In this document: positions 51,330-60,908 of the stretch, in pieces
Layout of the letters: each line of letters opens with the position of its first letter
Position numbering within the stretch: position 1 is the stretch's first letter
Assembly: GCA_025558095.1 (NCBI GenBank)
Contig: JAIVFI010000002.1
Span: 1,240,001 to 1,304,000 of the forward strand
Length of the DNA: 64,000 nt
Source of the DNA: Hyaloraphidium curvatum
Lineage: Eukaryota; Monoblepharomycota; Hyaloraphidiomycetes; Hyaloraphidiales; Hyaloraphidiaceae
Direction of reading: 5' to 3'
The notes under the pieces: model-generated
What the model saw: the letters and a program-made list of their open reading frames with translations, nothing else
Told to the model about the DNA's origin: nothing
The model's database searches: none
Position numbers and translations under genes: made by a program

Positions 51330-54209
51330 CTACGCCGCGGGCTCGCCAACAAAGAACCACGGGTCGCCCTTCCCCTTTGCCCCAACCTCCACCCTCTCCT
51401 CGGCCACGTAGTCTTCCCACTTGATCCCGCGGTCCCGCATCAGCCTCTCCAGGTGGGGCAGCACCTCCTCCTCGGGCACGAACAGGGCAAAGTCCAGCGC
51501 CGCGTACACCTGGAACTCGGCCGCCTTGACCATCTGCTCCGTCACCCCGAGCTCGTCCTCCATCCGCGAAAACAGCTCCGTGAAGTCCGTGTTCTCCTTG
51601 CTGTCGTTGATCTTGACGGCCAGGAGGAAGCACGCCGCGGCGACGAGGCGCCGGTTCAGCTTGGCCACGCGGCGCTGCGCGACCAGCTTCTCGAAGTAGA
51701 CGAACGACATGGCCGCGCTCGACAGCTCCAGCCCTTCCTCCATGGCCACGTCCACGACCTTTTTCTTGATCGAGCGGATCATCGACAGCGTCAGCGTCGG
51801 GTCCAGGTCCGGGTGCAGCGAGCGGAACTGCTCGTTGATCTCGTCCTTGAGCTCCCGCCGCGGCGCAAACTGGATGATGGAGGAGAGGTACGACGGCAGC
51901 GCCATCACGGTGCGGTGCTTGCCGGTCCGGAGTGTGGGGTCGTCGAGCGCGAAGGGGTTGTACCGGCTGTAAGGAACGGTCGGCGTCCTTGCCGGGTCCG
52001 CGGGTCCCAGCATCCCCGTGCTCCGCAGCGCGGCGGCGAAGCTCTCGGCCTTGATCCGACCCTTCTCCATGCCCGCGGCGGTCATCTGGCCCGGCAGGTA
52101 CGAGCCGATCAGCACCGGCTGGCCGCCGCCCGTGGTGACGACGCCCAGAAGCCCCTGCTGCTGGATGGTCGGCACCGCGACCACAGGCACACCGTCCACC
52201 TCGTCCTCGAACTGCGCTGCCGACGACGGCCGTGCCTGCGTAGCCGGGGTGACCGTGACCTTTGGGCCAGCCCCCACCCTCGCCCGAGGCGTCCCCGGCG
52301 GCACCGAAACATCGTCCGCCGCCCTCCTCCCCAACCTCCCGACGCTCCCGACCCCCGCCTGAACCTCCTGCCCTCCCCCCTCCGCCCTCGCCCTCCTCTT
52401 TCGCACCTCTTGCCCTTCCCTCGCGGTCCACCTCCGCACGGAGGACACCGCCACCGGCCCCCCGGGGGGGGCAACGGTCCACACCGGCCGCCCGTTCGTG
52501 AGCTCCGCCACGAGCCCCTTTCCCGGGGTCCGCAGGCCGCGGCCGGGGACGATGAGCACGTCCTCCTCGCCGTCCCTTTCGGCGGGCCGCAAAAAGGGGG
52601 TGCGGTCGTCGGGGGGTTCCACCGCGGTCGGAAAGTCCGGGGCCGGCTCGCCGGGGTCCGACCGGCGCCGCTTGCCGGGGGGTTGCTCGCCCAGTTCCAG
52701 GTCCTGCGGGGGGAGGGAGCGCGAGCCGAGCATGGAGAGGGTGCGCCAGAGGCCTTTGAAGCCGGCGCGCTTTGCGGCGGTGGAGACCCGGGCGAGGGCC
52801 GAGGTTTGCTCGGGGGTCTGCACGGGCGCGGGGGGGATGTTGATCACCGTCGACGGGGCCAGCGGCTGCGTGGGGCGGGGGCGTTCGGCTTCTGCGGTGG
52901 TGGGGGCCGGCGTCGGGGGCTGCGAGGTGACGGTGGGGACGGCAGAGGTCACCGACGGCGCCGAGCTCCCCGAGCCGGCCGAGCCCGTCGACGCCCTGCC
53001 GACCGTGCCGGATGCCCCGGCACTCGAAACGCTGCCGCGCTTGCTGTCCGGCCCTTGCCCGACGAGGCGCGACTTTTGCGCGGCGGCGAGCATCGCCGCC
53101 TCGTTCCTCAACCGGCTGATGGCGGGGCTGGTAGGCAGCGAACCCGCCAGCCGCGTCCGCAGGGAGGCGGGAAGCGCGTCCGCGAGCGAGCCCGCGGCTG
53201 ATTCCGTGACGGCAGAGGAAGGCACGTCCGTGGCCGGGGTAGCAAGCCCCATGGCGGAGAAGCTGACCGGCTCCGGCTCGCGGAACCGGAACCGCGTGCT
53301 GCGCGACGACGCCGAGCCCCTCCCGGAAAACGCCGGCCTCACGCGGCGCCCTGCGCCCCGGTCCTCGATTTCGGTGAGGTCCGGCTCGTCGGCCGTCATG
53401 CTCTCTCCGTCCTCGCCCGCGGCGGCCTGCAGCTCCGCGCGGCGCTCCTCGAGGGCGGCCCAGTCGATGCCGGCCTTGGAGGGCACGCCGAGGGAGATGG
53501 AGGAGAGGAAGTCGACCGCGGCACGCTCCTTGGGATTGAGCTGGGAGTACGTCCGCTTAAGGCGGGGCGGGGCGGGATCGGGGAGCGGGGCAAGCGGGGC
53601 CAGTTGCGAGCCCGGGGTGAAGATAATCTCGCCGAGGGAGGAACGCCGCCGCCGTGCGGGGGGCAGGACGAAAGTGTCGGTGGGGGTGCTGTCCGTGCCA
53701 GGCGCGGTGTGGGAGTGGGGCAGGATGCGGAGCCGCTGGAGCGGCGGGCTGCCTGAGCGGGCGGAAACGCCCGAGAAGAGGGACGTCGGCGACATGGGGG
53801 AAAGCGGGGAGGTGACCGGGCCCCCGTCGTCGCCCTTTAAAGCCACAATGATATCCGGATCCGAGGTCGACAGGCTCGAAAGACTCGACATGGCCGAGAC
53901 GGGTTGGGCACCCGGGGGTTTCGAGCCCGACGACGTCCGGCCCTTTGTCCGCGTTCTGCCCTCCGAGGCCTTCCCGTCCACCACGCCGATAGTCTCCGGC
54001 GCAACACCCGAAGCCGAAGTTTCCTTTTTGTCGGGGATCGGGGGCGGTGGCCGGCCGTGCGGGCCGTACGGGAGCGGCTCGGCCGCCGACGCGTCGCCGT
54101 CCAATGCGGCCGCCGCGGCGCCGTCCGGGCGGGGCGGCCGACGATCGGGCGGCTCCACAGCATCGTTTGACGCGTCCCCAGACGCCTGGAGTGGGTCTGC
54201 GGACGCCAT
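51330..54209 (-). CDS. CABLES-like: CABLES-type cyclin-box protein
   Basis: Intronless, 959 aa from the ATG at 54209. The first 700 residues are low-complexity, Ser/Pro/Ala-rich with many S-P sites (S-P-L-S-P-M-S-P, S-P-P-L). The last 230 residues match CABLES1/2: Y-N-P-F-A-L-D-D-P, G-K-H-R-T-V-M-A-L-P-S-Y-L, L-T-L-S-M-I-R-S-I-K, F-V-Y-F-E-K-L-V-A-Q, A-A-C-F-L-L-A-V-K-I, and F-Q-V-Y-A-A-L-D-F-A-L-F-V-P. Animal CABLES proteins bind CDK2/CDK5 and the Abl/Wee1 kinases and regulate CDK tyrosine phosphorylation; whether that holds here is unknown. Presence outside animals suggests an old gene lost in most fungi. S-P sites fit CDK control. Confidence 0.82.
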   Translation of the reverse strand: MASADPLQASGDASNDAVEPPDRRPPRPDGAAAAALDGDASAAEPLPYGPHGRPPPPIPDKKETSASGVAPETIGVVDGKASEGRTRTKGRTSSGSKPPGAQPVSAMSSLSSLSTSDPDIIVALKGDDGGPVTSPLSPMSPTSLFSGVSARSGSPPLQRLRILPHSHTAPGTDSTPTDTFVLPPARRRRSSLGEIIFTPGSQLAPLAPLPDPAPPRLKRTYSQLNPKERAAVDFLSSISLGVPSKAGIDWAALEERRAELQAAAGEDGESMTADEPDLTEIEDRGAGRRVRPAFSGRGSASSRSTRFRFREPEPVSFSAMGLATPATDVPSSAVTESAAGSLADALPASLRTRLAGSLPTSPAISRLRNEAAMLAAAQKSRLVGQGPDSKRGSVSSAGASGTVGRASTGSAGSGSSAPSVTSAVPTVTSQPPTPAPTTAEAERPRPTQPLAPSTVINIPPAPVQTPEQTSALARVSTAAKRAGFKGLWRTLSMLGSRSLPPQDLELGEQPPGKRRRSDPGEPAPDFPTAVEPPDDRTPFLRPAERDGEEDVLIVPGRGLRTPGKGLVAELTNGRPVWTVAPPGGPVAVSSVRRWTAREGQEVRKRRARAEGGGQEVQAGVGSVGRLGRRAADDVSVPPGTPRARVGAGPKVTVTPATQARPSSAAQFEDEVDGVPVVAVPTIQQQGLLGVVTTGGGQPVLIGSYLPGQMTAAGMEKGRIKAESFAAALRSTGMLGPADPARTPTVPYSRYNPFALDDPTLRTGKHRTVMALPSYLSSIIQFAPRRELKDEINEQFRSLHPDLDPTLTLSMIRSIKKKVVDVAMEEGLELSSAAMSFVYFEKLVAQRRVAKLNRRLVAAACFLLAVKINDSKENTDFTELFSRMEDELGVTEQMVKAAEFQVYAALDFALFVPEEEVLPHLERLMRDRGIKWEDYVAEERVEVGAKGKGDPWFFVGEPAA

Positions 54210-54643
54210 GTCCGCGCCGCCCGTGGGCGGTTGAAAGGCAAGGTGTTTGCTGCAAACCATCAACCAAAAACCAACTTCCTGGAGCTTTACCGCCCGCTGG
54301 AGCTCCTGGGGGCAGTGGTACGCTTCCTGACGCGCCCATCGCTGCCGCTGTTCTGCTTCGCGACTGCGGGCCGCGCTACGTACAGAGATCAAGAACGCCG
54401 AGGCGAGGATCGTGGCCGCTGGCCTGCCTCAACCACCTCCGCAGCGCCCGACCCCGGCCGGTAGCCTCCCCGTGCTCGCCTGCTGAGCTCCGCGCCGTGC
54501 TCGAGCGCGCGGGGTTGAGCAACCCCGCCCTGGAGATCGTGGCGACGGGCCGGGGGCGCTGGAGTTGCCTTACGTGGGCCACCACTGCAGATTGGTTTGT
54601 AATGTCATTGCCGATTGCATTTGGGGATTGCAGTGCGCGATGA
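54210..54643. other. Intergenic region
   Basis: 434 bp upstream of the CABLES-like gene. No further gene seen. Confidence 0.4.
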
Positions 54644-55455
54644 TCATGTCGCGACACAGCACCCTGCAAATGACCCCGCGGTGCTCGCCGGGCCCGAGTT
54701 CGAGCACTTGTAAGCGCCGGAGGTCGTCCCTGTCACGGCCCCGGTGGCCGCCTCGCAGTAGACCGTCTTTCCGGCGGTTTCGGCCGTGACCAGGACCGCC
54801 TCGCCGCCCGAGATGCACAGCTTGTACACCTGCTGGCACACCAAGGGCTCCAGGAGCAGCGACGGCACGCAGCAAGTAGCACCCGAGGTGGTGTAGCACA
54901 CACCCGAGGTGGTCGTGGAGCCCGTGGCGGTCGGATGCCCGGTGCCCATGTGGCAGGCGGTATACTGGGCCGCGCCGCCGTCGCAGAGCTTGCTGGTGGG
55001 GTAGGCGCCTAGGATGTCCGAGTTGGGGCAGGCGCCGTTGGTGGGCGAGGTGTAGCGGCGGTAGAGCGCCCGCGGGCCGGCGGCAGCATTGTAGCTGACG
55101 CAGGCGACGGAGTCTTTGGGGCCTTTGGGGTAACCGTACTCGCTGTGGGTCGTGGGTCGACGGTCAGTGGGGCGGGCCGTCAGTGCCTGTTGGCTTTCTG
55201 CCGGGGGGACGCAAAGGTCCCACCAAAAGGAGGCTTCAGCGCACTCGGAACATGAACGGCGATAAATGACGTCGCCATTGTCGAGCATCGGCGCAGGACT
55301 GCGGTAAGGGCGACGCAAGCGGATGAGGGACGTGCGGCCCCGCGGTAATGCGCGGCGCGACTTTACCTCGCCGAGGCCGCGGCCGCGAAGAAGGAGAAAG
55401 CCGCGAGGAGGCTCACAGCCACTGCGGCAGGAAGCGAAAGACGGAAGTGTATCAT
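54644..55455 (-). CDS. Secreted cysteine-rich protein, paralogue S2
   Basis: Three exons (55455-55367, 55298-55224, 55142-54644), 220 aa. Exon 1 codes for the signal peptide only (hydrophobic 10-28, cleavage near A-S-A-S). Shared module: V-I-Y-R-R-S-C-x2-C-A-x3-F-C-E-Y-G-Y-P-K-G-P-K-D-S-V-A-C, then A-L-Y-R-R-Y and N-G-A-C. The rest holds Y-P-T-S-K-L-C, G-V-C-Y, T-C-C-V-P, Y-K-L-C, Y-C, Y-K-C and a closing G-C-C, with Gly/Thr/Ala between: a second module that is also found in S3. Intron phases (2 and 2) and positions equal those of S3. No membrane anchor after the signal. Probably a secreted or wall-bound disulphide protein; function unknown. Confidence 0.78.
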
Positions 55456-56049
55456 TGCTGTAGATTTCTGGGTGTGTGCGTCACCTCACCGTCCTTCGGC
55501 GGGGCGGAGATTTCGCTCGCACCAGCCCGGGCTCCGGAATCTTCGCTTGCGAAGATTTTCACATCCAATCACACGATGTGAGCCCATGGCAAAGCATTGG
55601 TTTGAGCTCCCAAACCCCGCACATCCGTTCCAGACGCCGTTGGAATGCAACTCTGCAGCTACGAGTTTGCCTCGGACGTGAGCGGGGCACGGCCGTACAG
55701 TGCCAGGTCGTGACCGCCGTGCCCGCAGCCCCTGGGAATAACGAAGCACGGCCTGCCACGCAGCTTATTAAGAAAGAGTGCTCCCTCAGGGACTTCGTTC
55801 CGCCGCGACGAACTGACAGCTGTTAAGGGGGGCGATGGGCTCCCTCCGCAGCCCGCTCCCGGAGAGGGCTGGGCATGCGGGCCAGCTCGGGCTCGGAGAC
55901 GGTCACCTCCATTGCGGACTACATTGGGGAGCAAAAGGACGAATGCACCAGAACACTCGGATGCGCGTTCGAGACGAGAGACCTGCCGGCAGGATCAGAT
56001 TGAACACCCGGCAGTGCTCGACGTCCACCAACAGCAGAACGACTATTCC
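55456..56049. other. Intergenic region between secreted paralogues S2 and S3
   Basis: 594 bp, holds the S2 promoter. No coding exon or relic recognised. Confidence 0.45.
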
Positions 56050-56820
56050 TTAGGAGAAGGCGGTGCAGCACCCCGCGATCGACCCCGCGGTCGTTCCCAA
56101 GGCCCCGTCACATATGGCGGAGCCCGTGTTGCCGCCTGTCACGGCCCCCGTGGATGCATTGCAGTAGATCGGCTGTCCTGCGGTCGCGGCTGTGTACAAG
56201 GCCGCGTCGGCTCCCGAGGTGCACAGCTTCTCAGTGCCGCAGGTGCCCTGCAGGACCGAGGCTGGCATGCAGCACACGGCGCTCCCCGCGACGCACACGC
56301 CGGACGCGGAGGCGGCGCCGCTAGCGGGGGCGAGACCGGTGGCCATATCGCAGGCCGCCCACTGGCCGGAGCCGGAGGCGCAGAGCTTGCTGGTGGGGTA
56401 GGAGCCGGTGATGCTCGCGTCGGTGCAGGCCCCGTTGGGGGCGTCGGCGTAGCGGCGGTAGAGCTCACTGCGGGTGCCGGCGCGGTCGTAGGTGATGCAG
56501 GCGACGGAGTCCATGGGGCCGCCGGGGTAGCCGTACTCGCTGTGCGTCGTCGGCGGTGCGTGGGCACGTTGGCGTTAGCTCGAAGGCGGGCATCCCGGCA
56601 GCGAATTCCCACCAAAATTCGGCGGCATCGCATTCGGCACATGCCCGGCGGAAGATGACGGAGGTCTTGTCGAGTGGCGCGGGGCTGCGGGCGCAGATGA
56701 GGGACGCGCCACCAAAACGGTCCTACGCCTTCACCTTGCGGAGACGACAGCGAAAGAGAGGGAGAGAATTATGGCCACGAGGCCGACGGCCTTGACGGGC
56801 AGCGGGAGGGAGCTGGGCAT
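56050..56820 (-). CDS. Secreted cysteine-rich protein, paralogue S3
   Basis: Three exons (56820-56735, 56684-56613, 56539-56050), 215 aa. Signal peptide in exon 1 (V-G-L-V-A-I-I-L-S-L-S-F-A-V-V-S-A), then S-P-A-P, V-I-F-R-R-A-C-x2-C-D-x3-F-C-E-Y-G-Y-P-G-G-P-M-D-S-V-A-C-I, E-L-Y-R-R-Y, N-G-A-C, Y-P-T-S-K-L-C, V-C-C-M-P, E-K-L-C-T, P-I-Y-C-N-A-S-T-G-A-V-T-G, S-I-A-G-C-C. It aligns with S2 over the whole length with the same cysteines and the same introns, so the two arose by duplication (they are 594 bp apart, same strand). Function unknown; see S2. Confidence 0.78.
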
Positions 56821-57334
56821 GGTTGTCGTGGTGATGAGGGTGAACACGTCGCTCGGCGATGCCCGCCGAGGGTCTCCCTACTGGCTCGGAAGCGAAATAC
56901 ACGACGGTGTCGGGCGGCATTCCCTCCCCCAATAACGGGACGGCCCCGCGCCCGGCAACAAGAAGTCCACTTTCAAACCTTTGGGATGCGGCCTCTCATC
57001 GGCGGAATCGTGCGCAAGGGACCGGCTGGATCCATGGGAGACGCGGGGCGCGCAGCAACATCTCTGCCTGGCGAATGCAAGACAACCATCCGCCAGACGA
57101 ACTTATTTCCTGCTGCATTGACACCATCGGAGCCGCAACCGATGATCGACATTTTCGAGACAAAGGCGTAACGATGCTGACGCGAGCCCGCGACCAGGGC
57201 CCTGTGTCGGGGGCGGTGGGATCGGGTGAAGAAGGCAGACTATTACGCCAAGGCTATATCTCGTTGTGGTCTATTCTTTCCATGGTTTACCGCTACGATT
57301 TGATGTAGGCCATGGGTCCTGCCCGGGACCGGAC
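56821..57334. other. Intergenic region
   Basis: 514 bp upstream of S3. No gene recognised. Confidence 0.4.
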
Positions 57335-57483
57335 TCACGGCCATTGCACCATCCGGATCCTGGCTGACTCGGTGATGTACAGGCGCGTCCTCGCAGCGTC
57401 GTACGCCAGGCGGTACGTGCTCTTGAACATCGTGTTGGCTTCCGACGGCGGCAGGCTGTCCCCTGCGAAGCCCGAAGGGCCGC
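57335..57483 (-). pseudogene. Possible terminal exon of an SMP-30/gluconolactonase-like gene, isolated
   Basis: The minus frame from an acceptor-like CCACAG at 57484 to a TGA at 57337-57335 reads L-P-P-S-E-A-N-T-M, then Y-R-L-A-Y-D-A-A-R-T-R-L-Y-I-T-E-S and R-I-R-M-V-Q-W-P. The strand R-L-Y-I-T-E-S followed by an I-x-x-V strand resembles the last propeller blade of SMP-30-type proteins. No upstream exon was found, so I treat it as a remnant. Low certainty. Confidence 0.3.
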
Positions 57484-57523
57484 CTGTGGCCCGTCAAGGA
57501 AATGACCACGTGATGCCGGACGG

Positions 57524-57562
57524 ATGCCGCGGAACGAGGAGGTGCTGCCGCTGCGCGCAGAG
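57524..57562 (+). repeat. Inverted copy of the 3' end of the GST-like gene
   Basis: A 39-base stretch encodes M-P-R-N-E-E-V-L-P-L-R-A-E, against M-P-W-N-E-E-V-L-P-L-R-A-E in the GST-like gene on the other strand (57919-57881). About six base differences. The surrounding 57484-57834 holds nothing else recognisable. Confidence 0.5.
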
Positions 57563-57834
57563 GGCTTCGCGCGGTGGGCCGAGAAGCCAAGAGCCCAGGC
57601 AACCGCGATCCGTTCGCGGAAGAGCCGCACAAAGCAGAGTAAAGACCATCGAGGTTCACGGGCTGCCCATCGCGGCCGCCAATCCCGGGGTCTGGATGCG
57701 CCACATCTCCGAGGAGAAGCGCGAGAAAGAGTCAGAGACAGCGCTTTCTTGGAGCTCGGAGCCGTCAGACTGGTCGCCCGGGTGCGATCAGAGTGTTGAT
57801 GGAAGTCACCCGCTCTTCTATGCTCTTCGCGAAT

Positions 57835-59079
57835 CTAAAGCTTCGCCTTCACGTTCTCATTCTTCTCCCCGCCCGTCCTCTCGGCGCGCAGGGGCAGCAC
57901 CTCTTCGTTCCAAGGCATCCTCCTCCCCTCCCTCCCCCGCGGCGGCGGCTCGAAGCCCATCACCCACGACCTCCACGTCCTCGCCACGGGCTCACGCGGC
58001 CGGTAGAACGGGAACATGTCCGCATCCTCGAGCCCACTGGGGATGGTGCCGTCGGCGAGGAGCGGGTCGAGGCACCCGGTGTCGGCCAGGATCCCACGCA
58101 CACGCCCGCGCGCGGCGTCGGGGACCGCGGCAAGCCGCGACTGAAGCTTCTCCCTGCACCACACGCGGAACTGCACCGCCGGCAGCCCGCGGTACGGCCC
58201 CCAGTCGAACGACGCGCGGCCCTCCCGGAAGGCGAGCGCGTCGGCGCGGAGGTAGGGAAGGTACCACTCCCCCACCCGGCGAAGGAGGGGCAGCCACGTG
58301 TCGGGGATCTCGCCCGGCGGGGCGCAGGGGACGAAGGGGGTGCCCGTGGAGGAGGGGCGCGAGTTCCAGAGGCGGGCGACCCACGCGTACACCGCGGGCG
58401 CCCGGCGGCGCATGATGCCCGCGGGGGTGGGGTCGATGGAAAAGTGCCGGAACATGGGGCCGGCGAAGCCAAAGTCGGCCAGGGTGGGGTGGGTGCCGAG
58501 GAGGAAGGGGTGAACTTGGAAGTGGGCCTCGAGGGCGTCGAGGGTGTCGGTATACATGAGCTCCGTAAGCTCCTTGGCAGCGGCGTCGCGGATCCCGTCG
58601 CCTGTGACGTACTCGGAGAGCTGCCGCGTGATGACCACCCGGTGAACGAGGAAGTCGGGGATCCGCAGGTCCTGCAGGAACTCCTTCCTGAAACGCGCCG
58701 CGTTGAGCGACCGGTCGGGCTCGAACGCCCAGCGGTAGTACAGCGCCGGCCGCCACAGCGACTCGTCGGCGTAGTCCTCTAGCAGGAACGAGAAGAACGC
58801 GTGCACGGGGTCCTCCGGCACCACAGGGAGCGACACGCCAAGCTGGCCCTCCAAATACACGATGATGCTCGTCGAGTCCTGCAGCCACTTGTCCGCAAGG
58901 CGGTCGTACAGCACCGGGACCTTCATCTTGCCCGTGTTGGGGAGGATTTCGTCCACGAGCACCTTGCGCGTCGGCTGGACGAACTCGTAGGCGATGCCGC
59001 GGTACCGCAGGTAGCACTCGAGCTTGCCGGTAAAGTACGAGATGTCGTAGCCGTAGAGCGTGTAGCGAGGAGGCTCCAT
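57835..59079 (-). CDS. Glutathione S-transferase-like protein with extended C-terminal region
   Basis: Intronless, 414 aa from the ATG at 59079. The thioredoxin-like N-terminal domain (Y-T-L-Y-G-Y-D-I-S-Y-F-T-G-K-L-E-C-Y-L-R-Y-R-G, K-V-P-V-L-Y-D, D-S-T-S-I-I-V-Y-L-E) has the cis-Pro in K-V-P-V and the glutathione-contact D-S-T-S. The helical C-terminal domain includes H-P-F-L-L-G-T-H-P-T-L-A-D-F-G-F-A-G-P. After about residue 240 it carries 170 residues more than a classical GST, with W-C-R-E-K-L-Q-S-R and a basic/acidic tail. Possibly a detoxification enzyme or a GST-fold protein with another role. A fragment of its tail lies inverted next to the gene. Confidence 0.8.
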   Translation of the reverse strand: MEPPRYTLYGYDISYFTGKLECYLRYRGIAYEFVQPTRKVLVDEILPNTGKMKVPVLYDRLADKWLQDSTSIIVYLEGQLGVSLPVVPEDPVHAFFSFLLEDYADESLWRPALYYRWAFEPDRSLNAARFRKEFLQDLRIPDFLVHRVVITRQLSEYVTGDGIRDAAAKELTELMYTDTLDALEAHFQVHPFLLGTHPTLADFGFAGPMFRHFSIDPTPAGIMRRRAPAVYAWVARLWNSRPSSTGTPFVPCAPPGEIPDTWLPLLRRVGEWYLPYLRADALAFREGRASFDWGPYRGLPAVQFRVWCREKLQSRLAAVPDAARGRVRGILADTGCLDPLLADGTIPSGLEDADMFPFYRPREPVARTWRSWVMGFEPPPRGREGRRMPWNEEVLPLRAERTGGEKNENVKAKL

Positions 59080-59535
59080 CGTCGGTCGGCGAGGGGGAGA
59101 CAAAAGGAGAGCTGAAGCGAACGCGGTCGACGCGGCCGATCAAAATCGCCTCGCCGTCTCCTGGCCCATCTGAGCGGAAACAGCTACCTCCCGAGCTAGT
59201 CTGATCGAATTTGGACCGTGTCGCTCGCCCGTGCCGGCTGGCACGACGCGGTTTCGGCGTGGAGCCGCACCGGGAAAAGTCCACCTGCTACAAGGCGCGA
59301 CGCGTCCTCTGGCGCCTCCTGGGCGTCAACTTCGAATTTTCTCGCGGACGGTGCGGTCAGGTTGCATGCGTCGCCGCGCGAGGACATGTAGTGCGCCTCG
59401 GTGCGCTGAATGCGTCTGTGCGGCCGGCGCGGAGAGCAGGCGAGCGGACCCACCCGTGCTGGACTGCATATGCCGCACGGTCAGGAAGGAGCAGGATGGG
59501 TGTTTTGGCATCGCAAGATACCCTCTCTTCCACAG
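59080..59535. other. Intergenic region
   Basis: 456 bp: promoter of the GST-like gene and 3' flank of the SDR. No gene recognised. Confidence 0.4.
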
Positions 59536-60787
59536 CTACTGAGCGATGTAGCCTCCATCGACGATCACTGCCGCTCGGAGTCAGCATCTCGCACCGTCGG
59601 GGGCGGTCGCCGCCCACCTTCGCTCCCCGTCATGAACGACGACTCCTCGCTCCCCAAAAACACGACGACGTCCGCCACCTCCTCCGGCCGCCCCATGCGC
59701 CCGATCGGGTGAGAGGCGACGATCGCGGCCGCCGTCTCCCGGTCGATGCCGGGAGCATGGGGGTGTCGATGGCTCCCGGATGCACGCTGTTGCAACGTAC
59801 TGCGCAATCATTGCAGGGCATCAATGGGATGGAGTTGAAGCTGCGATCGGGGGCCCACTGTTGTAACCGCTCCCGGCGCAGTGCAGCGCGAAGCTCTTGG
59901 TCATAATGCGCGTGCCGCCTTTGGATGCCGAATCTTTGGCGAGAACAAGGCTGGTGAGCGAGCAGGACTCACCGACTGCCGACAAAGGTGACGGGACCCA
60001 CAGGCGGTGAAAGTAGAGAACCCGACGATGCCGGCGACCGAGCTGGCGGTGATGATGCTCTTTGACTCCCTGGCCTGGACGAGGTCGTGAGCGCGGGAGA
60101 TCGCCAGCGATGAGGAAACGTCACCTTGTTCTGCTTCATCGACCGCACGCCCCACTTGAGGGCGAGGAAGGTGCCGACCCTGGCGGGAGAGGCGCTTGAG
60201 CAACAGGCCAATGCGCGCGCTCAGCTGATGACACCAACAGGTTGATATCGATGGTGTGCTTGAAGTCCTCGACCGCCATGTTCTCGGGGTTGGCCTTCGT
60301 CTTGGCGATCGCTGGAAGGCGGATGTCAGTTGCGGTCGGTCGTATCAGACCGCGAGGGCCCACGCACCCGCGCAGTGGACCAGGATGTCGAGCGGCCCGA
60401 GCTGCTTGTGCACCCTGCTTAGGCTCCTTTAGCTTCGTCCCGCACGTTCCGCACGACCGGAGCACCCACTCCTCGATCACCCTCTCCCACTCGTCCTCCC
60501 TGGCCACGTCGTGCTCCAAAACCACCACCTTGGCCCCCTCAACCTCCCCCTTGATCTTTTCGGCGACCTTGAGTGCCAGCTCGGCCTGGTGCGGCAGGTC
60601 CGACACCGCCACGTGCGCGCCGGCTCGGGCAAAGGCCAGCGCGGTGGCGGCGCCGATTCCCGAGGCGCCGCCGGTGCTGCTGGCCGCCGACGTCAGCGCG
60701 GGCAAACGAGGGGAGGAGACGGGCCCACATGAGGGCGACGCGGGGACCGGTGGCGTTGACGAGCCGCTGCGAGAGGGCGGGGGGCAT
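59536..60787 (-). pseudogene. Short-chain dehydrogenase/reductase, nine exons, one-base frameshift
   Basis: Exons 60787-60729, 60676-60470, 60417-60368, 60311-60233, 60179-60125, 60074-60002, 59933-59868, 59799-59618, 59567-59536. Splicing rebuilds V-A-L-I-T-G-G-A-S-G-I-G, D-I-L-V-H-C-A-A, T-A-S-S-V-A-G, catalytic Y-S-A-S-K (the Tyr codon is split T|AT), [14 protein letters not shown] and a closing [10 protein letters not shown]. In exon 8, just after M-L-P (about 59755), one base is missing; the frame I-D-R-E-T then [15 protein letters not shown] continues one off. All other phases agree; with the base counted the length would be 267 aa. Either a fresh pseudogene or a sequence error. The 17-beta-HSD/3-oxoacyl reductase group is the nearest match. 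Confidence 0.7.
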
Positions 60788-60908
60788 GGTGCGGTGATTC
60801 GGCGGGCGATCGGGCGGTGACTCCATCCTGGAACCGTCGAACCGAAAGGGCATCCCGTTCCTGCCATCCACACGAATTTCAATACAACAAACGACATCGA
60901 CCTGCGTT

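Noticed and set aside
51312-54234. Plus-strand open frames of 629 and 578 codons
   Set aside because: Antisense to the CABLES-like gene, whose C-terminus is well conserved; no motif on the plus strand.
57312-58415. Long plus-strand open frame of 367 codons, Ser/Arg/Pro-rich
   Set aside because: It is antisense to the GST-like gene in its right half, has no motif, and its composition is what GC-rich antisense gives.
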